A stretch of DNA of 64,000 nucleotides from Pseudoalteromonas sp. Scap06 (GTDB lineage Bacteria > Pseudomonadota > Gammaproteobacteria > Enterobacterales > Alteromonadaceae): assembly GCF_013394165.1 (NCBI RefSeq), contig NZ_CP041330.1, positions 2,286,501 to 2,350,500 of the forward strand, read 5' to 3'. The position numbers were made by a program, and so were the translations under genes. Of this stretch, positions 48,751 to 57,704 are shown piece by piece. The notes below the pieces were generated by a model. The model saw only the letters and a program-made list of their open reading frames with translations, did not search any database and was not told the origin of the DNA. The stretch's first letter is position 1, and the number at the start of each line of letters is the position of its first letter.

Positions 48751-51700
48751 TTAGTTTTTCAGCTTAGCTTTTAGATTTTGTGCTTCTTCTTGCACATCGT
48801 CTGGGCCATTATTAATAATCTCATCTAAAATTTTAACTGCCGAGTCAGCATCATCTATCTCTATATATGCGTGAGCAAGATCAAGCTTTGCCGAGTAACC
48901 ACCACTTTGAGTATCAACATCCATAGGGTTATCACCAGCAAGTAATGAATCGTAGTCACCCAAACCAACATCCATATCGACGTCGGTGTAGGGTTCGTGA
49001 TCTATATCCGCATCATCACTTTGCTCTAGTAATGCATCAATATCAACAAAGTCATCTTGATCTAATGGCTCAGTAACCTCAGGTTGCTCAATGGGCTCTT
49101 GCAACAATGGTGCTTTATCATCAGCTAAATCTTCGTTAAGTAAGCTATTAAAATCAACATCGAATTCACTGCTATCGCTTAAATCAACATCATCAGGTTC
49201 AGCTAACTCATTCAGTAATGAATCAAAATCTGTTTGTGTTAAATCAGCCATGAACTCATCATCAAGCTCATCATCTGAAATCATTTCTGATTCTGACGGT
49301 ACTGACGTTTGCGTTAAATCAGCTTCACGATCAGCATTTGTTTGCTGATCGGTAAATTCAGCTGACTCTGTTAACGCATCAAGTTGATCATCGTCAAAAT
49401 CATCATTAGAGCTAACAACTTGCTCATCTGCAGCTTGTTCAGTCAGATCTGTAGACTCTGAAACTTCATTATCTAGAGCTTGCTCTATATCTAACTCTGA
49501 AAATTCATTATTAAGTAATAGCTCATCATCAAAATCATCTTCTAAACTATCGAGGTCGTTACCTGCTGATAGAGCATTAGCGAGATCTTGCTCTGCCTGA
49601 CTAGGTGACATACCTGTAGCATCGCCATCTAAATTATCACCTTGTAGCTCTTCTGGAGTTAGTGATTGTTGCTCCTCATCTGATAAAGACAGTTCATCAT
49701 CAAGCTCTAACTCAGGATACTCCTCAAGTTCTTCACTTGGGGTGATTATTTCAGGCTCATATAGCTCATCGTCTTCTGTCGATAAATCGTTGCTTTGGAT
49801 ATCGCCAGCAAGCGGGTCATCGCCTAAATCAATTTCCTCTTCATCAAGATCCTCGTCTAAGTCATCCATTGACCAATCAGGTACTTGTTCATCCTCATCG
49901 CCTGTTTGCTCAAGCTCACTTAAAAGCTCATCGACACTTTTGAAGTTTTCATCGTTGTATTCGTCAAGCGCATCTTCTGGGTCGAGTAAAGTAGAAGAAG
50001 TATCGGTAAAATCATCTTCTGATCCAACATCAGGCTCTGCTTCCAGTTCAGGCTCTACTTCAAGCTCAGGCTCTGCTTCAAGCTCTGGCTCTGCTTCAAG
50101 CTCTGGTTCTACTTCAAGCTCTGGTTCTACTTCAAGCTCTGGTTCTACTTCAAGCTCTGGTTCTACTTCAAGCTCTGGTTCTACTTCAAGCTCTGGTTCT
50201 ACTTCAAGCTCAGGCTCTACTTCAAGTTCAGGCTCTGCTTCAAGTTCAGGTTCTGCTTCAAGCTCAGGTTCGGCTTCAAGCTCAGGCTCGACTTCAAGTT
50301 CAGGTTCTGCTTCAAGCTCTGGTTCTACTTCAAGCTCAGGTTCTACTTCAAGCTCAGGCTCTGCTTCAAGCTCAGGCTCTGCTTCAAGTTCAGGCTCTGC
50401 TTCAAGTTCAGGTTCTGCTTCAAGCTCAGGCTCGGCTTCAAGCTCAGGTTCGGCTTCAAGCTCAGGCTCGACTTCAAGTTCAGGTTCTGCTTCAAGCTCA
50501 GGTTCGGCTTCAAGTTCAAGCTCAGCTTCTGGTTCAGGTTGCTCGTCTAAGCCATCGACTGACCAATCAGGTGCTTCTACATAATCATCACTTGTTTGTT
50601 CTAACTCACTCAGTAAATCATCAACGCTATCAAGGTTTTCATTGTTGTACTCATCAAGCGCGTCTTCTGGATCGAGTAAATTAGAAGACGTATCGGTAAA
50701 ATCATCTTCTGATCCGACATTAGACTCTGATTCAAGTTCTAGCTCTTCTTCAAGTTCTGGCTCTACTTCAAGTTCAGGCTCTGATTCAAGCTCAGGCTCT
50801 GCTTCAAGCTCAGGCTCTGCTTCAAGCTCAGGCTCTACTTCAAGTTCAGGCTCTACTTCAAGCTCAGGCTCTGATTCAAGCTCAGGCTCGACTTCAAGCT
50901 CAGGCTCTGCTTCAATTTCAGGCTCTGATTCAACCTCAGGCTCTGCTTCAAGCTCAGGCTCTGCTTCAAGCTCAGGCTCTGCTTCAAGTTCAGGCTCTGC
51001 TTCAAGTTCAGGCTCTACTTCAAGTTCAGGCTCTACTTCAAGCTCAGGCTCTGATTCAAGTTCAGGCTCTGATTCAAGCTCAGGCTCTGATTCAAGCTCA
51101 GGCTCTGCTTCAAGTTCAGGCTCTGCTTCAAGCTCAGGCTCTACTTCAAGTTCAGGCTCTACTTCAAGCTCAGGCTCTGCTTCAATTTCAGGCTCTGATT
51201 CAAGCTCAGGCTCTGCTTCAAGCTCAGGCTCTGCTTCAAGCTCAGGCTCTGCTTCAAGTTCAGGCTCTGCTTCAAGTTCAGGCTCTGCTGCAATTTCTGT
51301 CTCAGCTGCAACCTCTGGCTCAGCAAAAGATGAAGCGATAGATTCTACATCTTCACTATTTAACTCTTCTTGCGCGTCAGTTAAATCTTCAATTGAGTCC
51401 GCCAATGCATGATCTATTTCAGAATCATGAACATCACTTTCAGGTTGTTCAGTATCTAGTACATCGTCAATATCTACTTCGTCTTCATCAATTAAGCTGT
51501 CGATGTCTGGCTCTTTAGTTTGAGCTTCAGTAGTTGGTTGCTCAGCGTCGAGCAAACCATCAATATCAACTTCATAGTCTTCTTCAACTAAGCTGTCGAT
51601 ATCAGGCTCTTCAGTTTGAGCTTCAGTAGTTGGTTGCTCAGTATCGAGCAATTCATCAATATCAACTTCATCGTCTTCATCAACTAAGCTGTCGATATCT

Positions 51701-53673
51701 GGCTCTTCGCTTTGAGTTTCAGTAGTTGGTTGCTCAGCATCGAGCAATTCATCAATGTCAACTTCGTCGTCTTCATCAACTAAGCTGTCGATATCTGGCT
51801 CTTCAGTTTGAGCTTCAGTAGTTAGTTGCTCAGCATCGAGCAAGTCGTCAATATCAACTTCATCGTCTTCATCAACTAGAGTGTCGATGTCTGGCTCTTC
51901 GCTTTGAGTTTCAGTAGCCGGTTGCTCGGCATCGAGTAAGTCGTCAATATCAAACTCGTCGCCTTCTTCTACTAAACTGTCGATATCAGGCTCTTCGCTT
52001 TGAGCCTCAGCGTCCGGTTGCTCAGCATCAAGTAGGTCGTCAATATCAAACTCGTCGCCTTCTTCTCCTAAACTGTCGATATCAGGCTCTTCGCCTTGAG
52101 CCTCAGCGTCCGGTTGCTCAGCATCAAGCAAGTCATCAATATCAAACTCGTCATCTTCTTCAACTAAACTATCGATATCAGGCTCTTCGCTTTGAGCTAC
52201 TGGTTGCTCAGCATCGAGTAAACTGTCTATATCAAACTCATCGTCATCATCAGCTTGTGCTGTTACATCATCTGCTTGTTCATTATTCTCATCAAGCAAG
52301 TCGTCAATGTTAAAGTCTTCGCCCTCTTCAGCAAGTTCTTCACTAAGTGCTGCCATATCATCGTTCGATTCACCTTTAGGTTCATCTGGCAGAGCATCGT
52401 CATCTTCTTCATCAAACAAGCTATCTAGGTCATCCGAACTTAAAATGTCATCTGACTCATCAAGGTCGATAGCATCACCTGTATCATCGCCATCGGAACT
52501 ATCAAAGTCCTGTTGCATGAAAACATCAAGTTCATCGTCTTCAGTATTTTCGTCTTCAAAAACAACATCATCATTGAGTAAGCTTTCTAACTCATCTTGA
52601 TCTAGTAGACTGTCATCATCGAGATCATCGTTAAATGCCACATCATCATCGAGTAACACGTCATCCATGTTGTCGTCTAATTGCACGCTTATATCATCAA
52701 GCGGATCGGGAGCTGGCGCTTCTTCATCAAGAATGGGCTCTGGCTCTTCATTTATTGGATCAGTAAACGCTGGAGCTTGAGGAATAAACTCATCATCGTC
52801 ACTTTCAGGCTCTTGATTATTACTACGCTTACGCAACCACATAACAACGGCAAAAATGATCAATAAAGCCGGAATGGTCATTAATAAAATCAGCACTAAA
52901 GGATTCGAAAGTAGCGCGGCAAAGCTAAATTCACTCTCTTGCTCTACCTCTTTTAATTTTTGCTGCGCAATAATCTCATTTTGCTTAAGGATTAATTCTT
53001 TTAACTGTTGCTGTATTTCACTGTCTTGACCAAGCTGTAAGCGAACGTTTTCTAACTCGTTTGAAATACCTGTAAGCTGTTTTTTTAGGTTGTTGTTTTC
53101 AACTAAGATCTCTTCTACGTTGCTAACTGAACTTTTAAACTGCTGCTGAAGCTCAACTAATTTATTACCTTGGTCTGTTTTTATCTCTTTTAATTCTTGT
53201 TGTAATTCTTTTTTGGCTTCATCAACGTCTGCTTTGCGGGCTTGGGTTACTTGTGTTTGAGCTGAATTAATTTCTGCTTGAGTAAGCGTACCATTTTTCT
53301 TTTTTTCCCACAGGTCATCATCTTGCTCAGAGCGTTGCTTAGCTAATTGCGGGTTTACTCGTCTAATTTCTGCCAAAGTAGGTATCTTTAAGTAAGAACC
53401 GCTTCGCATATGATTTAAATTTTGTTCTAAAAATGAGTTGGGGTTTTTGTTATACAAGGCCTGCATAACTTGGTAAATGCTAACTGAATTATCAGGACGA
53501 ACCTTAACGGCAATGCGCCAAAGTGTATCGGTTGGTTTTATTGGCCCAATAGAACGCCCCTGTGCGCCGTAATCTGCGCCTTTAGGCCCTCTTAATTGAG
53601 TACTGTCTTGAGAGTAAACAGTCGTTACCATCAGTGCAGACGCTAATATAATAAGTGAAACGAAACCGCGCAT
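48751..53673 (-). CDS. fimV: FimV/HubP polar landmark protein with acidic tandem repeats
   Basis: 1640-residue inner-membrane protein. Signal peptide about 1-21, periplasmic LysM-like domain about 43-106 (DTLWRIAVKVRPDNSVSIYQ) for peptidoglycan binding, coiled coil about 137-247, membrane helix about 257-280, then a very acidic cytoplasmic part and a C-terminal FimV domain (about 1565-1640) with TPR-like helices (KLDLAHAYIEIDDADSAVKI). Homologues organise the cell pole: FimV in Pseudomonas twitching motility, HubP in Vibrio and Shewanella for chromosome-origin, flagellar and chemotaxis partners. The cytoplasmic part holds eight 32-residue repeats and two hexapeptide tracts (listed separately). 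Position upstream of truA is the classical fimV locus. Function at the pole is inferred. Confidence 0.93.
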   Translation of the reverse strand: MRGFVSLIILASALMVTTVYSQDSTQLRGPKGADYGAQGRSIGPIKPTDTLWRIAVKVRPDNSVSIYQVMQALYNKNPNSFLEQNLNHMRSGSYLKIPTLAEIRRVNPQLAKQRSEQDDDLWEKKKNGTLTQAEINSAQTQVTQARKADVDEAKKELQQELKEIKTDQGNKLVELQQQFKSSVSNVEEILVENNNLKKQLTGISNELENVRLQLGQDSEIQQQLKELILKQNEIIAQQKLKEVEQESEFSFAALLSNPLVLILLMTIPALLIIFAVVMWLRKRSNNQEPESDDDEFIPQAPAFTDPINEEPEPILDEEAPAPDPLDDISVQLDDNMDDVLLDDDVAFNDDLDDDSLLDQDELESLLNDDVVFEDENTEDDELDVFMQQDFDSSDGDDTGDAIDLDESDDILSSDDLDSLFDEEDDDALPDEPKGESNDDMAALSEELAEEGEDFNIDDLLDENNEQADDVTAQADDDDEFDIDSLLDAEQPVAQSEEPDIDSLVEEDDEFDIDDLLDAEQPDAEAQGEEPDIDSLGEEGDEFDIDDLLDAEQPDAEAQSEEPDIDSLVEEGDEFDIDDLLDAEQPATETQSEEPDIDTLVDEDDEVDIDDLLDAEQLTTEAQTEEPDIDSLVDEDDEVDIDELLDAEQPTTETQSEEPDIDSLVDEDDEVDIDELLDTEQPTTEAQTEEPDIDSLVEEDYEVDIDGLLDAEQPTTEAQTKEPDIDSLIDEDEVDIDDVLDTEQPESDVHDSEIDHALADSIEDLTDAQEELNSEDVESIASSFAEPEVAAETEIAAEPELEAEPELEAEPELEAEPELEAEPELESEPEIEAEPELEVEPELEVEPELEAEPELEAEPELESEPELESEPELESEPELEVEPELEVEPELEAEPELEAEPELEAEPELEAEPEVESEPEIEAEPELEVEPELESEPELEVEPELEVEPELEAEPELEAEPELESEPELEVEPELEEELELESESNVGSEDDFTDTSSNLLDPEDALDEYNNENLDSVDDLLSELEQTSDDYVEAPDWSVDGLDEQPEPEAELELEAEPELEAEPELEVEPELEAEPELEAEPELEAEPELEAEPELEAEPELEAEPELEVEPELEVEPELEAEPELEVEPELEAEPELEAEPELEAEPELEVEPELEVEPELEVEPELEVEPELEVEPELEVEPELEVEPELEAEPELEAEPELEVEPELEAEPDVGSEDDFTDTSSTLLDPEDALDEYNDENFKSVDELLSELEQTGDEDEQVPDWSMDDLDEDLDEEEIDLGDDPLAGDIQSNDLSTEDDELYEPEIITPSEELEEYPELELDDELSLSDEEQQSLTPEELQGDNLDGDATGMSPSQAEQDLANALSAGNDLDSLEDDFDDELLLNNEFSELDIEQALDNEVSESTDLTEQAADEQVVSSNDDFDDDQLDALTESAEFTDQQTNADREADLTQTSVPSESEMISDDELDDEFMADLTQTDFDSLLNELAEPDDVDLSDSSEFDVDFNSLLNEDLADDKAPLLQEPIEQPEVTEPLDQDDFVDIDALLEQSDDADIDHEPYTDVDMDVGLGDYDSLLAGDNPMDVDTQSGGYSAKLDLAHAYIEIDDADSAVKILDEIINNGPDDVQEEAQNLKAKLKN
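50036..50530 (-). repeat. Hexapeptide tract B in hubP (about 26 x 18 bases)
   Basis: Encodes roughly 26 consecutive EPELEA/EPELEV units (about residues 1048-1213), including a run of seven EPELEV. The units are 18 bases long and nearly identical in DNA, so copy number is likely to vary and assembly errors are possible. Confidence 0.9.
50745..51310 (-). repeat. Hexapeptide tract A in hubP (about 30 x 18 bases)
   Basis: About 30 units EPELE(A/V/S) with occasional EPEIEA and EPEVES (about residues 788-977). The unit variants recur in nearly the same order after 15 units, so there is a higher-order 270-base repeat. Confidence 0.9.
51440..52235 (-). repeat. Eight 32-residue acidic repeats in hubP
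   Basis: Eight units built on EEPDIDSLVEEDDEFDIDDL followed by LDAEQP-type linkers, each about 96 bases. The last is one residue shorter, and a partial unit precedes the first. Early and late copies differ (DEF versus DEV cores). Confidence 0.88.
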
Positions 53674-54022
53674 GCTGATCCTTTAATGTTTAAATGTTAA
53701 CACAGCGCTTTGAATTGGCGCTTAAACATTGATTATTCTTGCCGTTGTTAGCCACGTAGCTAACGCACATTTTTATTACAATCTATTTTTATTGCAAGCT
53801 CTATTCCAGTTACAAACTATAAACCAGTTAAGCCATAATATCCATCGCAACGCATTGAAAATAAATACCTTAAACATCTAGATAAAAATAATTTTATGTT
53901 GTTTATCAAAGTGTTTACACCGCAGCTGTTTGTAAGTGGCAAAAAAATGGCAATTAAAGCACAAAAAAACGGCAAACCACTTTGGTTTGCCGTTTATTGG
54001 ATTATCACTGTCTTCAGGCTAA
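53674..54022. other. Intergenic region hubP-asd (349 bases)
   Basis: No gene seen. It holds the asd terminator at its right end and an A/T-rich hubP upstream region in which I could not fix a promoter. Confidence 0.6.
53967..53995 (-). terminator. asd terminator
   Basis: A 13-pair stem (53967-53979 with 53983-53995) with a three-base loop and a seven-T run on the reverse strand. Confidence 0.92.
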
Positions 54023-55039
54023 TTACATATAATTAGCAATGAGTTCTTCTGCTATTTGCACACTGTTGGTTGCAGCCCCTTTACGGGTATTATCACTTAC
54101 TACCCACATATTTAATCCATGTGGGTGTGAAATATCGGCACGTAAACGGCCAATGTAAACAGTGTCGTTACCACTGGCATCTGAAACAGCCGTTGGGTAA
54201 TCACCCGCATCATCAATTAGCTCAACACCCGGTGCATCGCTCAATAATTGCTTCACATGCTCAAAGTCATAAGGCATACGCGTTTCTATATTAATTGACT
54301 CAGAATGACCGAAAAACACCGGTACACGAACACAAGTCGGGTTTACTGCAATGGTCGTATCGCCTAAAATTTTATGCGTTTCGTTTACCATTTTCATTTC
54401 TTCGCGTGTATAGCCATTGTCTTCAAAGCTATCGATTTGCGGAATAACATTAAACGCAATTTGCTTAGGAAAAATGTCGTTTTCCATTGGGCGTGCATTC
54501 ATTAAGTTAGCTGTTTGTTTTGCTAGTTCATCAACCGCTTCTTTGCCTGCGCCCGACACTGCTTGGTAGGTTGAAACGTTAATACGATCAATACCGTAGG
54601 CATCATAAATAGGTTTAAGCGCAAGCATCATTTGAATAGTTGAGCAATTAGGATTAGCGATTATATTACGGTTTCTAAAATCAGCTAAACTCGCTGCATT
54701 CACTTCTGGCACAATTAGCGGTACTTCAAAGTCATTTCTAAAATGTGAGGTATTATCAATAACAATACAGCCTGCGTCTGCAGCAATCGGGGCATACTTT
54801 TCAGACACACTGCCACCAGCAGAAAATAAGCCGATATGCGCTTGGCTAAAGTCAAAGCCTTCAACATCGCGTACTTCTATGCTCTCACCACGAAACTTTA
54901 TATCTTCGCCGGCACTTCGGCTGCTTGCTAATAAAAACAGCTGATCGACCGGAAATTTACGATCTTCCAAAGTTTCAATGATTTGACGACCAACAAGGCC
55001 AGTAGCGCCGAGTACGGCAACGTTATATTTTTGCGACAT
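54023..55039 (-). CDS. asd: Aspartate-semialdehyde dehydrogenase
   Basis: Reduces aspartyl phosphate to aspartate semialdehyde, the branch point for lysine, threonine, methionine and diaminopimelate. 338 residues with the NADP motif VLGATGLVGRQI and catalytic C132 in NPNCSTIQM. It occupies the place where E. coli carries usg, a homologue that has lost the catalytic cysteine; here the cysteine is present, so it should be an active enzyme. Follows pdxB by 45 bases. Confidence 0.94.
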   Translation of the reverse strand: MSQKYNVAVLGATGLVGRQIIETLEDRKFPVDQLFLLASSRSAGEDIKFRGESIEVRDVEGFDFSQAHIGLFSAGGSVSEKYAPIAADAGCIVIDNTSHFRNDFEVPLIVPEVNAASLADFRNRNIIANPNCSTIQMMLALKPIYDAYGIDRINVSTYQAVSGAGKEAVDELAKQTANLMNARPMENDIFPKQIAFNVIPQIDSFEDNGYTREEMKMVNETHKILGDTTIAVNPTCVRVPVFFGHSESINIETRMPYDFEHVKQLLSDAPGVELIDDAGDYPTAVSDASGNDTVYIGRLRADISHPHGLNMWVVSDNTRKGAATNSVQIAEELIANYM

Positions 55040-55084
55040 ATTTCATCCTCTGTAAGCACGGTTAAAACAACCGCGCTAATTAAA

Positions 55085-56206
55085 TTAGTTTGCTGTGGTA
55101 AAGCCAAGCTGGGCAAGTACGGCAAGCTCGGTGCTATCACCTTCAACCATCACAGTGCTAAATTCACGGCGGGTTGGGTAGTTTTTTCGTAAGCTGTCAA
55201 AGCCTTCATCGGCCAAGTGACGTAGTAAAATGCCATCATCACGGCGTACGTCATAAACTAAATGCACTAAACGGGCTATATCTGTTTCGCTAAAACTGCT
55301 TTCTAGGGTGACTTTTTTAATCGCAGGAGGCGGTAAAAAATCATCAAGCGATTTTATTGCGTTAACCCCTTTTAGCTCACATAAGCGCTGGTACAACATT
55401 TGCGTACCTCGCGCTTTACCCTCAAGGGTATGCCCTGCAATGTGAACACTGGCATAGCGCACATGTTCCAGTAATTCAGTTAAAATATTAGGTTCATTTT
55501 CCCAAACATCCAGCACTAAATCGAGTTCTGCTCCGGCTTGCATTACTTCAAGCAAGGCTTGGTTATCAATTACATCACCTCGGCTGGCGTTGATTAAAGT
55601 CAGCCCAGATTTAAGTTTAGTTAAGCGTGTTTTATCAAGCATGTGTAGGGTTTTATGTTTACCCGTTTTAACCAACGGCACATGAAAAGTGACAATATCT
55701 GACTGCGCTAATAGCTCATCTAACTCAACATGCTCGGTTAATAGCCCTTGCTCATGCTTAATTGGGTCGCACAAGAGTAAATTAACGTTCAGTGCTTTTA
55801 ATTTTTGCGCGAGGCAACTGCCAATATTACCTACACCCACAATACCGATTGTTTTACCGCTTAACGGGCTGGCATTTTCTTGACTTAATGCAAATAAGCT
55901 ACTTATTACATACTCAGCTACGGCTATGGCATTACAGCCAGGCGCACTGGTAAAATCAATATTTTTTGCGTTGAGTAAATCGGTATCAATATGATCAACA
56001 CCAATCGTAGCGGTACCTACAAAGCTTAACTTATTCGCCTGTGCTAATAGGTCACTGTTAACTTGAGTAACTGAGCGGGTAAGCAGTACATCAACATCGA
56101 TAAGTTGTTCAGGAGTTAATTGCCTGCCATCAAATCGTTCAACCTCACCCATATCTTTAAAGAATTGCTCAACTAAAGGCATATTTTGATCGGCAAGAAT
56201 TTTCAT
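55085..56206 (-). CDS. pdxB: Erythronate-4-phosphate dehydrogenase
   Basis: Second step of the DXP-dependent pyridoxal phosphate pathway, oxidising 4-phosphoerythronate. 373 residues (E. coli 378): D-2-hydroxyacid dehydrogenase fold with NAD motif GIVGVGNIGSCLAQKL, catalytic arginine in INASRGDVID, and HIAGHTLEGK with the catalytic histidine. C-terminal PdxB dimerisation domain present. Upstream of asd on the same strand, the order pdxB-usg/asd seen in enterobacteria. Confidence 0.96.
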   Translation of the reverse strand: MKILADQNMPLVEQFFKDMGEVERFDGRQLTPEQLIDVDVLLTRSVTQVNSDLLAQANKLSFVGTATIGVDHIDTDLLNAKNIDFTSAPGCNAIAVAEYVISSLFALSQENASPLSGKTIGIVGVGNIGSCLAQKLKALNVNLLLCDPIKHEQGLLTEHVELDELLAQSDIVTFHVPLVKTGKHKTLHMLDKTRLTKLKSGLTLINASRGDVIDNQALLEVMQAGAELDLVLDVWENEPNILTELLEHVRYASVHIAGHTLEGKARGTQMLYQRLCELKGVNAIKSLDDFLPPPAIKKVTLESSFSETDIARLVHLVYDVRRDDGILLRHLADEGFDSLRKNYPTRREFSTVMVEGDSTELAVLAQLGFTTAN

Positions 56207-56270
56207 TGTGAGTCCGTTTGGCGAAATGAGGCGCTATTGTAACGAACAACCCCCTATTAGCACAAACGAA

Positions 56271-56295
56271 AAAGCCGAGCATTTTGCTCGGCTTT
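56271..56295 (-). terminator. fabB terminator
   Basis: AAAGCCGAGC (56271-56280) pairs with GCTCGGCTTT (56286-56295); TTT then TTCG follows on the reverse strand. Confidence 0.85.
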
Positions 56296-56314
56296 AAAAT
56301 AGGTAACGGTTAAC

Positions 56315-57526
56315 TTAACCTTTGTATTTGCTCATTACTAGCGTGGCATTAGTACCGCCAAAACCAAAGCTGTTAGACATAACCGTGTTTAGTTCAACGT
56401 CTTTTGCTTCAGTTACAATATTCAAGCCTGCCGCTTGTTCATCTAACTCATCAATATTGATAGATGGCGCAACAAAACCGTGCTCAAGCATTAATAATGA
56501 AAAGATAGCTTCGTGTACACCAGCAGCACCTAGTGCATGGCCTGTCATTGCTTTAGTGGCACTGATCATTGGCGAATTACCACCAAATACTTCTTGAATA
56601 GCGCCAAGCTCTTTAACATCACCTACCGGTGTTGATGTACCGTGGGTATTTAAGTAATCAATGCTGTCAACGTTTTGCATAGCTTGACGCATACAACGTG
56701 CTGCACCCTCGCCCGATGGGGCAACCATGTCGTATCCGTCAGAGGTTGCGCCGTAACCGGTAATTTCAGCGTAAATATGCGCGCCACGAGCAAGTGCATG
56801 TTCAAGTTCTTCAACAACCACAATACCGCCACCGGCTGAAATTACAAAACCATCGCGGTTTGCATCATAAGTACGTGATGCTTTTTCAGGTGTGTCGTTG
56901 TATTTAGTCGAAAGCGCGCCCATAGCGTCAAATTCCATTGCTAACGTCCAGTGAAGCTCTTCACCGCCGCCTGCAAAAATAACGTCTTGCTTGCCTAATT
57001 GAATTTGTTCCACCGCGTGGCCAATACAATGCGCAGAAGTCGCACACGCAGAACTAATTGAATAGTTAACACCTTTAATTTTAAACGGCGTTGCTAAACA
57101 TGCAGAGGTGGTACTTGCCATAGTACGTGGCACCATGTAAGGGCCAACGCGCTTAACGCCTTTTTCACGAAGAATATCAGCCGCTTCTACTTGCCATTTT
57201 GATGAACCACCACCAGAGCCAACTAATAAACCAGTACGCTCGTTTGATACTTGCTCGTCGCTAAGACCCGCATCTTCAATCGCTTGCGCCATTGAAATAT
57301 AAGAGTAAGCCGCCGCATCGCCCATAAAGCGCATTGCTTTACGATCAACATGCTCTTTAACATCAATATCAATTTTACCTGATACATTGCTACGCAATTT
57401 GTAATCAGCAAATTCTTGATTAAAAGCAATACCACTTTTACCCGCTTTTAGTGACTCTAATACTTCTTGTTTATTATTGCCGATGCTTGATACAACACCG
57501 ATGCCTGTTATTACGGCTCTTCTCAT
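56315..57526 (-). CDS. fabB: 3-oxoacyl-ACP synthase I
   Basis: Condensing enzyme needed for unsaturated fatty acid elongation. 403 residues with the catalytic cysteine C161 in [12 protein letters not shown], histidine in [11 protein letters not shown] and histidine in [12 protein letters not shown]. The start ATG at 57526 gives [16 protein letters not shown]. Preceded by a FabR-like operator and divergent from mnmC, as in E. coli. Confidence 0.96.
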   Translation of the reverse strand: MRRAVITGIGVVSSIGNNKQEVLESLKAGKSGIAFNQEFADYKLRSNVSGKIDIDVKEHVDRKAMRFMGDAAAYSYISMAQAIEDAGLSDEQVSNERTGLLVGSGGGSSKWQVEAADILREKGVKRVGPYMVPRTMASTTSACLATPFKIKGVNYSISSACATSAHCIGHAVEQIQLGKQDVIFAGGGEELHWTLAMEFDAMGALSTKYNDTPEKASRTYDANRDGFVISAGGGIVVVEELEHALARGAHIYAEITGYGATSDGYDMVAPSGEGAARCMRQAMQNVDSIDYLNTHGTSTPVGDVKELGAIQEVFGGNSPMISATKAMTGHALGAAGVHEAIFSLLMLEHGFVAPSINIDELDEQAAGLNIVTEAKDVELNTVMSNSFGFGGTNATLVMSKYKG

Positions 57527-57601
57527 GGGTAATTCCCTTAGCTTAATACTTAATTGTGTTCTATTTTACGCGAATTTAATCATCTAAGTGGTCAGCTTTC
57601 T

Positions 57602-57619
57602 AGCGTACACTTGTACTCT
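57602..57619. promoter_or_regulatory. FabR-like operator upstream of fabB
   Basis: AGCGTACA-CT-TGTACTCT is a near-perfect palindrome and matches the recalled FabR (YijC) site of fabA and fabB, AGCGTACA-N2-TGT. It lies about 10 bases downstream of the -10 at 57630-57635, where a repressor would block initiation. Confidence 0.6.
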
Positions 57620-57629
57620 GAAGCTACAG

Positions 57630-57657
57630 CTTATAAATAACGCCAGACTATTTCAAA
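57630..57657 (-). promoter_or_regulatory. Probable fabB promoter
   Basis: Reverse-strand -35 TTTGAA (57652-57657), 16-base spacer, -10 TATAAG (57630-57635), placing the start of transcription at the edge of the FabR-like operator. Confidence 0.5.
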
Positions 57658-57704
57658 GAAAACACGTAAAATAATTAAAAAATTATCTATAAATTGAATT
57701 GGTC

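Noticed and set aside
49742..51412. Long + strand open frames rich in Ser-Gly (SSSGSA repeats)
   Set aside because: They are the complementary reading of the EPELEx repeats of hubP; low complexity, no start signals, and the reverse frame is a single continuous gene with recognisable ends.
48751..53673. Possible CRISPR or satellite array from the regular short repeats
   Set aside because: The repeats are in frame within one continuous coding sequence with a signal peptide, LysM-like domain, membrane helix and FimV C-terminus, and have no unique spacers.
57580..57596. Possible FadR half-site (TGGTCAG) upstream of fabB
   Set aside because: Only one half of the FadR palindrome is present; too weak to call.
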